A stretch of DNA of 28,717 nucleotides from JAAYDF01 sp964511155 (lineage in GTDB: Bacteria > Planctomycetota > Phycisphaerae > UBA1845 > PWPN01). The stretch spans positions 1-28,717 of the forward strand of contig CAZEEJ010000061.1 of the NCBI GenBank assembly GCA_964511155.1, in the 5' to 3' direction. Positions 6,365-11,961 of this stretch are shown here, in pieces; within the stretch, counting starts at the first letter, position 1; every line of letters starts with the position of its first letter. The position numbers and the translations under genes were made by a program. The notes under the pieces were generated by a model. It saw nothing but the letters and a program-made list of their open reading frames with translations, made no database searches and was not told where the DNA came from.

Positions 6365-6903
6365 GTAGATCCACGCCGGCAGAAATGTACGAGCACGCCC
6401 GCGACGTGTTGGAGCAGGGCATCGGCCGACGCGAGACCTGCTTGTGGAAAGCACTCGCAGAGCGGGCCGGGTGTTCTCCGCGGTCGGCCCGGCGCTGGCT
6501 GGCCAAGGCCCGCGCTGAAGCGGCGGCGGAAGCGCCGGAGCAAACCGCGAGGCTTCGGCAGAGTATGCCGTACCTGTTGGGTGAAGCCATCGCCATGGCC
6601 CGCGAAAAGGGCGACGCCCGGGCGCTTTGCCGGGCGTGCGATTCAGCCACGAGGTTCTTGTCGGTGGCCCAGGTGGCCACCACCACGCCGGCGGGTGTGC
6701 CGGCCGATGATCCGGCGGCGGTGGTTGCGGCGATGGCGGCAACACTGACGGCCGGGTACAATACAGCAGCAGGTGGCGGCGACGGTCGCCCTTGCGGCTT
6801 CGGGTCGGTGGCGGGTCTCGCTTCCGCCGACTCGGAGCCGACCTGCGAAGAAAGCGAGACGAATCATGTCCGAGTATCCGAAGAGTGTTTGGGATCTACT
6901 TGA
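6361..6903 (+). CDS. Helix-turn-helix protein of 180 residues, possibly small-terminase-like
   Basis: Starts at GTG 6361 within the stop of the preceding gene (GTGA). Residues about 28-48 read LAERAGCSPRSARRWLAKAR, a clear helix-turn-helix. A helical block follows (MPYLLGEAIAMAREKGDARA, then LCRACDSATRFL), an arrangement reminiscent of phage small terminase subunits, in which an N-terminal HTH precedes helices of the type A-(I/V)-E-L-A-x-x-G-D-x-x-A-L. The last 60 residues are low-complexity and overlap the next gene. The DNA-binding part is convincing; the terminase comparison is a guess. If right it would support a phage-satellite lifestyle. A simple transcription regulator is the alternative. 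Confidence 0.6.
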   Translation: MSRSTPAEMYEHARDVLEQGIGRRETCLWKALAERAGCSPRSARRWLAKARAEAAAEAPEQTARLRQSMPYLLGEAIAMAREKGDARALCRACDSATRFLSVAQVATTTPAGVPADDPAAVVAAMAATLTAGYNTAAGGGDGRPCGFGSVAGLASADSEPTCEESETNHVRVSEECLGST

Positions 6904-7585
6904 GCGTATCGAGCCCGCCGGGCTCCACGGCCTGCCCATCGAGGATCTGCCGGCGGACGTGCTGAAAGCCGCGGAGCTGGCCGGGCTGGTCCGGGTGTTC
7001 AATAAGCGGCCCGGCCCGAAGGTGGTATATGTGGTGAGCGCCGACGCGCCGCGGGACCGGTCGTATATCCCGCCGCGTCCGATGCCCGACCCGGTGCGGA
7101 TGGTCGGCATGACACCTGCGGGTCTTGAGGCCCTGCGAGCCCATCATCGCGATGCGGCACTCGCGGCGCTCGAGCCATCGACCGGCGAGCCGGTGGCCGG
7201 CGAGACGAAGCCACGGGTGAAGCCCGAGGCGCTTGAGCCGCAGATTGCCAACAAGCTGGCTCGCGACCCGTATATCACAGCCGAGAATCTCAGGAAGGAT
7301 CTGAGCTGCGGCAAGGGCACGGTGACTGCATCGAAGGCATGGAAGCTGAACCAAGCGCGGTTGAAGCTGGCCAGGGAGCGGGGCAAGGATCCGAGAGCCC
7401 TGGATCTGACCAGACGCGGCGAGGATGGCGAGCTATTCGACTCCATGGCCCTGCTGTCCAGCGGGCGCGAGCCGAAACCGGCGGACGAAGCGGAGAGACT
7501 TGAGGGTCTGATTGCCGAGCAAGCCGAGTGCGCCCTAACTGACAACCCGGATGGTCCGCAACGGCCCGTCCGCAAGCGCGTCTGA
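6866..7585 (+). CDS. Element protein of 239 residues with winged-helix-like ends, unknown function
   Basis: ATG at 6866, in frame with a longer open stretch that overlaps the HTH gene and is unlikely to be translated. The first 65 residues (WDLLERIEPAGLHGLPIEDL ... VLKAAELAGLVRV ... KVVYVV) look like a small winged-helix or wHTH unit. Residues about 130-175 contain IANKLARDPYITAENLRKDL then CGKGTVTASKAWKLN, a second helix-turn-helix-like region. The remainder is charged and disordered. It is the last gene before the terminator at 7641. Not recognised; a DNA-binding role is suggested by shape only. Confidence 0.6.
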   Translation: MSEYPKSVWDLLERIEPAGLHGLPIEDLPADVLKAAELAGLVRVFNKRPGPKVVYVVSADAPRDRSYIPPRPMPDPVRMVGMTPAGLEALRAHHRDAALAALEPSTGEPVAGETKPRVKPEALEPQIANKLARDPYITAENLRKDLSCGKGTVTASKAWKLNQARLKLARERGKDPRALDLTRRGEDGELFDSMALLSSGREPKPADEAERLEGLIAEQAECALTDNPDGPQRPVRKRV

Positions 7586-7589
7586 TCCA

Positions 7590-7624
7590 CCGGTCACAAC
7601 CCGGTCATGACCGCTCGTGACCGG
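7590..7624. promoter_or_regulatory. Compound inverted repeat, operator- or origin-like
   Basis: CCGGTCAC at 7590-7597 and GTGACCGG at 7617-7624 are inverted, and midway lies the perfect palindrome GGTCATGACC at 7603-7612. The segment thus holds four GGTCA half-sites in two nested symmetries. It starts five bases after the stop of the 239-residue gene and ends 17 bases before the terminator. It could bind a dimeric regulator or the replication initiator; the sequence alone cannot decide. Confidence 0.45.
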
Positions 7625-7640
7625 CAAACATGAAAAAAGC

Positions 7641-7670
7641 GGCCCTGGCGATAGCGCCAGGGCCTTTTTT
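7641..7670 (+). terminator. Strong intrinsic terminator
   Basis: A perfect 10-bp stem GGCCCTGGCG / CGCCAGGGCC with a four-base loop ATAG, followed by TTTTTT. An A-run (7633-7638) precedes the stem, so it could also stop transcription from the other side. It separates the accessory run (5336-7585) from the replication run (7744 onward). Confidence 0.9.
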
Positions 7671-7743
7671 CTGCGCCCACCGTGGCCAGCGCCCTGATGG
7701 TGTAGGGCGATGGTGTTCTACCAAACCAGTGAGGTGCGATGCG

Positions 7744-7965
7744 ATGACAGAGCAAACGGTTCGATTGCTGACCACGGGTCTGATTGCGGAGCGGCTGAAG
7801 GTGCGGCCGTCGCGGGTGGCCCGCATCCTGAGAGAACATCCCGAAATCAGACCGGCGGCGATGGCCGGCAACGCGCGGCTATACGACCGCGAGGCACTGT
7901 CCGAGCTTCGGCGGATCGTCAACGTCCAGGATGCCCGCAGAGCGCAGAGAGGTGGTGCACAATGA
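7744..7965 (+). CDS. Small MerR/excisionase-like DNA-binding protein (73 residues)
   Basis: ATG at 7744 with GAGGTG seven bases before it. The protein is LLTTGLIAERLKVRPSRVAR, then ILREHPEIRP, AAMAGNARLYDREALSELRR: a winged helix of the MerR/Xis type in which a first helix-turn-helix is followed by a wing (GNARLYDREAL) and a closing helix. Such proteins act as excisionases or as regulators of element genes. It opens the second gene run just after the terminator, and its TGA overlaps the ATG of the next gene by four bases. The DNA-binding type is fairly clear; whether it is the true excisionase or the one at 8173 is, is open. Confidence 0.65.
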   Translation: MTEQTVRLLTTGLIAERLKVRPSRVARILREHPEIRPAAMAGNARLYDREALSELRRIVNVQDARRAQRGGAQ

Positions 7966-8180
7966 AACCCGACCCGATGCAAGAGATTGCGGACTCCATC
8001 CGATACGCGGCCCGACACCTGGGCAAAGAGAACGCCATCGGACCCGACGGAAGTTATCCCGGCCCGGGTGCCATCGAACTGTTGGCCATGAACGTCAAGG
8101 AAGCCGGCGACGCCATCGCATCATCAATCGAGAAGCTGGCGGCGGCCATCGACCGCGCAGGAGGTGCCGACCATGGCTGA
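7962..8180 (+). CDS. Small helical protein of 72 residues, possible paralogue of the 8398 gene
   Basis: Coupled by ATGA to the previous gene. MKPDPMQEIADSIRYAARHL then a GP-rich turn, then MNVKEAGDAIASSIEKLAAA. The second half is an amphipathic helix with A-I-x-x-(S/A)-(I/L)-E-x-(L/V)-A-x-A-I, also seen in the protein at 8398-8592 (VAAALENVADAI). No known family recognised. Its end overlaps the start of the HTH gene at 8173. Confidence 0.5.
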   Translation: MKPDPMQEIADSIRYAARHLGKENAIGPDGSYPGPGAIELLAMNVKEAGDAIASSIEKLAAAIDRAGGADHG

Positions 8181-8379
8181 GAACACTGACCAGAGCGGCC
8201 CGCCGGTGGTCCTGGCACTGAGGCCGAAGCAAGCGGCGGCGGCCCTGAACATCGGCACGCGAAAACTTTGGGTGCTGACGAATCAGGGCCGGATACCGCA
8301 CCTGAAACTTGACGGGTGCGTTCTGTATCCCACCGATCTGCTGAGGCAATGGCTGGCCGATCAGGCGGTGAAGCCATAA
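8173..8379 (+). CDS. Excisionase-family helix-turn-helix protein (68 residues)
   Basis: ATG at 8173 is preceded by AGGAGGTG at 8159-8166. LRPKQAAAALNIGTRKLWVL then TNQGRIPHLKLDGCVLYP and TDLLRQWLADQ is the standard order of HTH_17 / excisionase-family proteins: helix-turn-helix, wing with an I-P-x-x-K-x-x-G-x-x-x-(Y/F) strand, and a final helix. It likely binds the attachment region or an operator in the element. Overlaps the 72-residue gene by eight bases, so it is in the same transcript. Confidence 0.75.
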   Translation: MAENTDQSGPPVVLALRPKQAAAALNIGTRKLWVLTNQGRIPHLKLDGCVLYPTDLLRQWLADQAVKP

Positions 8380-8397
8380 CCCGAAAGGAAGTGCGCG

Positions 8398-8592
8398 ATG
8401 ACTGAAGAATCGGAAACCAGGCTCGTGGAAGCGCTCGAGCGTATCGCCGACTGGCTGGGCGACACAAACAGCGGCACGTCGGACCTTGCGATAATCGCCG
8501 AAGCCATCGCGACGGGCACCGACAAGGTTGCGGCGGCGCTCGAGAACGTAGCGGACGCCATTTCTGTGCAGACGCACACCGTTTACGACTGA
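8398..8592 (+). CDS. Small acidic helical protein of 64 residues
   Basis: ATG 8398 follows AAAGGAAG at good spacing. The protein, MTEESETRLVEALERIADWL then IIAEAIATGTDKVAAALENV, is acidic, with no membrane segment. Its C-terminal helix resembles that of the 72-residue protein at 7962, and the pair flank the HTH gene at 8173, suggesting an old duplication. Function unknown. Confidence 0.5.
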   Translation: MTEESETRLVEALERIADWLGDTNSGTSDLAIIAEAIATGTDKVAAALENVADAISVQTHTVYD

Positions 8593-8604
8593 CAGGTGAA
8601 AACG

Positions 8605-10410
8605 ATGACGATTGACGAGTTTCTCGCACACTTCGATGGCGTCAAGAAACACGGCGCCGGATGGCGGATGTTGTGTCCTGCACACCGCGACACAGACCCA
8701 TCCCTTGACGTTGACCTGGGCGACGATGGCCGGCGGCTGGTGATCTGCCGGGCCAAGTGCACCACCGCGGCGATTCTGGCGGCGGCCGGGCTGAAGCCGT
8801 CGGATCTGTTCAGTGATCGGCCTGCCCGACCTGCGGGATCGAAGCCAGCGACGAAGCCGAAGACGTTCTTCCCGACCACCGACGATGCCCTGCGATACTT
8901 CGGCCGCGGCAAGCCGGATCGAACATCCGAATACCCTGGTGGTGTCGCGCTGGTGTACCGATGGGAACCGCGGCGGCCGGGCGAGAAGAAAGCTGTTCGG
9001 GCGATATTCAGAATCGCCGGCGGCTGGACCACCGAAGTGCAGGAGCCCATCCCTTTGTATCGCCTGTCCGATCTGCCGGATGGCGAAACCACGGTCCTGG
9101 TAGTCGAGGGCGAGGGCGTGGCCGATGCGGCGGCCGGCCTGGGCCTGTCGGCGGTCACGTCCCTGGGCGGATCAGGGCGAGCGAGTAGCACCGACTGGAG
9201 CCCGATGGCGGGTAGGACTACTGTCGCGATCTTTCCCGACCGTGACACGGCTGGTGAAGACTTTGCCACCGACGTGATCGGCCTGCTATCGGCGCTCGAG
9301 CCGCGGCCGGCGGTGAAGGTGGTCAGATTGCCCGGCTTGGCCGAACACGGCGATCTGGTGGACTACTTGCGGGATCATCCCGCCACCACGGGCGATGACA
9401 TTTTGCGGATGGTCGATGCGGCCGCGCCGGCGGATCTGCCGGCGCCGGCCACGGAGGCCGCGACGGCGACGGCCGGCGAGACGCTGGGCACTTTGCTTGC
9501 GGACCTGGGCGGCAAGATCCGCCGCGGCGAGCCGGTGGTCCGAGCGTTGCCGTGCGGCCTGGGCCTGTTGGACAAGTACATGGGCGGCCTGCCGCGCGGC
9601 GAGCTGACCGGCCTGGTCGGTTCGCCTGGCTGCGGAAAAAGCACGCTGGCCGATGCGATGGTCTGCTCGATCCTGGAAGCCGACCCGGACGCCGTGGGCC
9701 TCGTGTTCAACCTCGAAACGTCAAGCCCGGTCCGAGCTGCCCGATTGCTGGCCAGCCGATCGGTCGAGGCCGGCGAATACGGCGAGATTCTGCGGTCCTG
9801 CCCGGTCGGTGCGATTCTGCGCGGCACGTTGCGGGATCTGGAATCGGCCCAACGAGCGATTGAGCGGTTGCAACCTGTCGCGGCCCGTCTGCGGTTCCTG
9901 CCCGACTGCCGAACCGCGTCGGGCGTGGCCGACGTGATCCGCAACGAGCGGCCGGCGGTGGCCGTAGTGGACCATGCCGGCCTGCTGACCGCCGACGTGG
10001 GCACCGGTACCAACGAGGTGGCGGTGTTCGATGCGTCCCTGGCGGCGGTCCTGGATGCAACCCGCGAGGCCGACTGTGCAACCGTCGTGATCGGCGAGTT
10101 GAGCAAGAGCGCTCTACTGACCGGCGACGTGGGCATGGGTGCGGTTCGCGGATCGGCAAGGTTTGCGAGCTTGGCCGGTGCGTTCCTGGTCCTGGCCCAC
10201 GACCCGGACGGCGACGGCGACGGCGAGCTGCACGGCCCGGCCGGCTGGGCGACGGGTCTGGCGTGCTACCTGGTCAAGAGCAGATACGGGCAATCCGGGA
10301 TCGTCCAAAGGGCGCGGTTCCTGGGCGGCTTGGCCATGTTCAACTGGTCCGAGCCGGAACCGAACCGAAAGCGACCGCGAAATGACAAGGGCAAGGATGC
10401 GAGCGATTAA
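8605..10410 (+). CDS. Primase-helicase fusion (zinc finger, TOPRIM, RecA-like ATPase)
   Basis: 601 residues from ATG 8605 (AGGTGA six bases upstream; GTG 8596 is an alternative). Domains in order: a CHC2-type zinc ribbon (Cys24, His27, Cys48, Cys52); a TOPRIM domain about 160-260, with VLVVEGEGVADA holding the catalytic Glu and FPDRDTAG the metal-binding Asp pair; a RecA/DnaB-like motor with Walker A GSPGCGKST at about 339-347 and AVAVVDHAGLL near 454 as Walker B. This is the layout of phage T7 gp4-like proteins, which prime and unwind DNA at the fork. It implies that the element replicates on its own after excision. The winged-helix gene at 10397 overlaps its end. Confidence 0.9.
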   Translation: MTIDEFLAHFDGVKKHGAGWRMLCPAHRDTDPSLDVDLGDDGRRLVICRAKCTTAAILAAAGLKPSDLFSDRPARPAGSKPATKPKTFFPTTDDALRYFGRGKPDRTSEYPGGVALVYRWEPRRPGEKKAVRAIFRIAGGWTTEVQEPIPLYRLSDLPDGETTVLVVEGEGVADAAAGLGLSAVTSLGGSGRASSTDWSPMAGRTTVAIFPDRDTAGEDFATDVIGLLSALEPRPAVKVVRLPGLAEHGDLVDYLRDHPATTGDDILRMVDAAAPADLPAPATEAATATAGETLGTLLADLGGKIRRGEPVVRALPCGLGLLDKYMGGLPRGELTGLVGSPGCGKSTLADAMVCSILEADPDAVGLVFNLETSSPVRAARLLASRSVEAGEYGEILRSCPVGAILRGTLRDLESAQRAIERLQPVAARLRFLPDCRTASGVADVIRNERPAVAVVDHAGLLTADVGTGTNEVAVFDASLAAVLDATREADCATVVIGELSKSALLTGDVGMGAVRGSARFASLAGAFLVLAHDPDGDGDGELHGPAGWATGLACYLVKSRYGQSGIVQRARFLGGLAMFNWSEPEPNRKRPRNDKGKDASD

Positions 10411-10807
10411 CCCGCTAGATGATGAATCGGCATACGTCGGCCTGCGGCTGGGTCCGCCACCGGCGACGGCCGACCCGCCAGACAAGGCGGACCGGAAGCG
10501 TACCACCGGCCCGGCCCGGCGCCGGTTCCGGCTGTTGCGGCGGTTCTGGCGGTGCCCAGCGACACCGGGCCTGAGCACGGCGGCGGTCGCGGTGTGGTGC
10601 TACCTGTGGTTCCTGGCTGACCCGGCGGGCCAGTGCCATCCGAGCTTGTCCCGGATCGGCGCCCTGGTGGGCATATCCCGACGGCACGCCCAGCGGGCCA
10701 TTGCCGAGCTACGGGCTGCCGGCTTCCTGGTCGTGATCGTCAAGGGATCGAACACCGGCGAGAACCGGGCCAACGTCTACAAGATCGGTGTGCACCATGA
10801 GGAATAG
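10397..10807 (+). CDS. Winged-helix protein of replication-initiator type (HTH_36-like)
   Basis: 136 residues from ATG 10397, which has AAGGGCAAGG just before it; ATG 10382 in the same frame is possible. Start overlaps the end of the primase-helicase gene. The N-terminal 45 residues are basic and disordered. The rest, STAAVAVWCYLWFLADPAGQ, CHPSLSRIGALVGISRRHAQ, RAIAELRAAGFLVVI and GENRANVYKI, follows the HTH_36 order: helix, cysteine/proline turn, P-S-x-x-x-(I/L)-A helix-turn-helix, recognition helix, then a wing ending N-x-Y. These occur in plasmid RepA-type initiators and phage replisome organisers. A role in starting replication beside the helicase is a reasonable inference. Confidence 0.75.
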   Translation: MRAINPLDDESAYVGLRLGPPPATADPPDKADRKRTTGPARRRFRLLRRFWRCPATPGLSTAAVAVWCYLWFLADPAGQCHPSLSRIGALVGISRRHAQRAIAELRAAGFLVVIVKGSNTGENRANVYKIGVHHEE

Positions 10808-10819
10808 AGGTATCTGTGG

Positions 10820-10918
10820 GGCGCCGCCCGCGGCGCCTATCAAGGGACATATACGGCGCCCTGGTCATACCAGACCATAGGCGGACCCGCCGCGCCTTGG
10901 TCGGGCGGGCGGTCCGCC
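10820..10918. other. Two stem-loops in the gap after the winged-helix gene
   Basis: GGCGCCG-CCCG-CGGCGCC at 10820-10837 is a tight 7-bp hairpin without a T-run. Farther on, GGCGGACC at 10880-10887 pairs with GGTCCGCC at 10911-10918. Between 10808 and 10948 there is no gene. Possible roles are a rho-dependent or weak terminator, or part of an origin for the neighbouring initiator-like protein. No test is possible from sequence alone. Confidence 0.4.
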
Positions 10919-10948
10919 ACCAGAGATGAAACCCGAAACCCTGGCACA

Positions 10949-11347
10949 ATGAGTCGCGAAGAGCGGACAGGATGGCGAGACGAACGGCTGTCGGCCTGGC
11001 ATCGCCAGCAAGGCCGCAACCTGCCCGCCCTCGATCTGGACTTCTGCCTCCTCGAATACGACGGCGGGAAAGCGGTGGCCCTGGTGGAGTACAAGCATGA
11101 GCGAGCGGCGCCGGTGTGGCCCGACACCGACCGGAACCTGCGGGCACTGGCGGATCTGGCCGACCGGGCGGGCGTCGTGGCCCTGCTGGTGCGATATGCG
11201 GATGATCTGTCGTGGTTCAAGGTCGCGGCCCTGAATACCCGTGGCCGGCGGTTCGTGCCGCGGCCCGTGGTCCTGTCGGCGGATGAATACCGCGCCGTCC
11301 TGTATCGCATCCGTGGCCGGGCGGTGCCGGCGGTGCGGTCGGCCTGA
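10949..11347 (+). CDS. Possible PD-(D/E)xK-type nuclease of the element (132 residues)
   Basis: ATG at 10949, weak ribosome site. The core LPALDLDFCLLEYDGGKAVA then LVEYKHERAAP places an Asp on one strand (DLDF), followed 15 residues later by E-Y-K on the next strand, which is the D-x(n)-(D/E)-x-K pattern of restriction-endonuclease-fold nucleases. Downstream RNLRALADLADRAGVVALLV and WFKVAALN fit further core strands and helices. It may act in replication, excision or exclusion of rivals. The family is not named with certainty, and a nuclease that has lost activity is possible. Confidence 0.6.
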   Translation: MSREERTGWRDERLSAWHRQQGRNLPALDLDFCLLEYDGGKAVALVEYKHERAAPVWPDTDRNLRALADLADRAGVVALLVRYADDLSWFKVAALNTRGRRFVPRPVVLSADEYRAVLYRIRGRAVPAVRSA

Positions 11348-11372
11348 CCTGTCCGGGCTGGCCACGCGCGCG

Positions 11373-11461
11373 AGAGCCCGTAGGACCGCACCAGAGGCCC
11401 GTGGTGCAACGCAACCGGCCCGGATGGCCTGAGAGACGGGCCATTCACGCCAGCGGGCTCT
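11373..11461 (+). ncRNA. Candidate structured RNA between the nuclease-like and ParB-C-like genes
   Basis: Two nested inverted repeats: AGAGCCCG at 11373-11380 with CGGGCTCT at 11454-11461, and inside them GGCCCGT at 11396-11402 with ACGGGCC at 11436-11442. A further GGCC-CGGAT-GGCC hairpin is inside that. The structure fills almost all of the 124-bp gene-free gap. It could be a leader or attenuator for the TTG-started gene at 11472, or a small RNA. Only base pairing supports it. Confidence 0.3.
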
Positions 11462-11471
11462 GAGGCGGAAC

Positions 11472-11723
11472 TTGCACCGCCGGCACCTAACCGTCTCGCA
11501 AGCCGCGATGTGCGCCCAGCGGGCCAGAGCCATCTACGATGAGGCGGCGAAGGAACGGAAGAAACGGAAACCGGCTGATTTTGTTCCGGACAATTGGCCG
11601 GAACAACGCAAAGGCGAATCTCGCGACCAGGTTGGGAAAGCCTTCGGCGTGTCCGGGAAGTCGGTCAGCGGGATCTGCGGCCGGCGGGCTCGAGCGCAGC
11701 ATAATGACCATTACCGGACTTGA
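11472..11723 (+). CDS. Small protein resembling C-terminal regions of ParB-like element proteins (83 residues)
   Basis: Start assumed at TTG 11472. The sequence LTVSQAAMCAQRARAIYDEA, then AKERKKRKPADFVPDN, then KGESRDQVGKAFGVSGKSVS resembles the segment that follows the ParB/Srx nuclease domain in many phage and island proteins: L-T-x-S-Q-(K/R)-A, a basic A-K-E-R helix, and a G-x-(A/S)-R-D-x-x-G-K-x-x-G-V-S-G-K-x-V helix-turn-helix. The ParB catalytic part itself is missing, so it may be a stand-alone DNA-binding piece or the trimmed remnant of a longer protein. Resemblance is from memory of the family, not from a search. Confidence 0.55.
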   Translation: MHRRHLTVSQAAMCAQRARAIYDEAAKERKKRKPADFVPDNWPEQRKGESRDQVGKAFGVSGKSVSGICGRRARAQHNDHYRT

Positions 11724-11748
11724 CACCGGGCGGATTGTGTGGTAAAGT
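11720..11748 (+). promoter_or_regulatory. Sigma-70-type promoter of the repressor-integrase genes
   Basis: A perfect -35 box TTGACA (11720-11725), a 17-bp spacer and TAAAGT (11743-11748) as -10 box. A start site about seven bases after the -10 box falls at or near 11755, the A of the first ATG of the repressor gene, so the message may have little or no leader. This is the clearest promoter in the window. Confidence 0.7.
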
Positions 11749-11754
11749 TGTGGC

Positions 11755-11961
11755 ATGGAAACAATGAGCGACACACTGAAGCGGGCGGTGAAGGCGAGCA
11801 AGATGCCCATGCTGGCGATTCAGAGAGAGGCGGGTATCAATCGCCAGACCGTGGCCCGGTTCCTGGATGGTCGTGGTTCGTTGCGGCTGGACAAGGCCGA
11901 CCTCTTGGCCCGGTACCTGGGTCTTGAGCTTCGGCCGGCCAAGCGAAAGGCGAGGCGATGA
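11755..11961 (+). CDS. Cro/CI-like helix-turn-helix repressor (68 residues)
   Basis: MSDTLKRAVKASKMPMLAIQ, REAGINRQTVARFLDGRGSL, RLDKADLLARYLGLELRP is a complete five-helix lambda-repressor-like DNA-binding domain with the recognition helix NRQTVARFL. There is no dimerisation or cleavage domain, so it would act like Cro. ATG 11755 may be used without a leader (see the promoter at 11720); ATG 11764 is the alternative. No Shine-Dalgarno sequence precedes either. Its TGA overlaps the integrase ATG by four bases, so repressor and integrase are made from one message. It may control its own promoter and the rightward run at 5336. Confidence 0.8.
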   Translation: METMSDTLKRAVKASKMPMLAIQREAGINRQTVARFLDGRGSLRLDKADLLARYLGLELRPAKRKARR

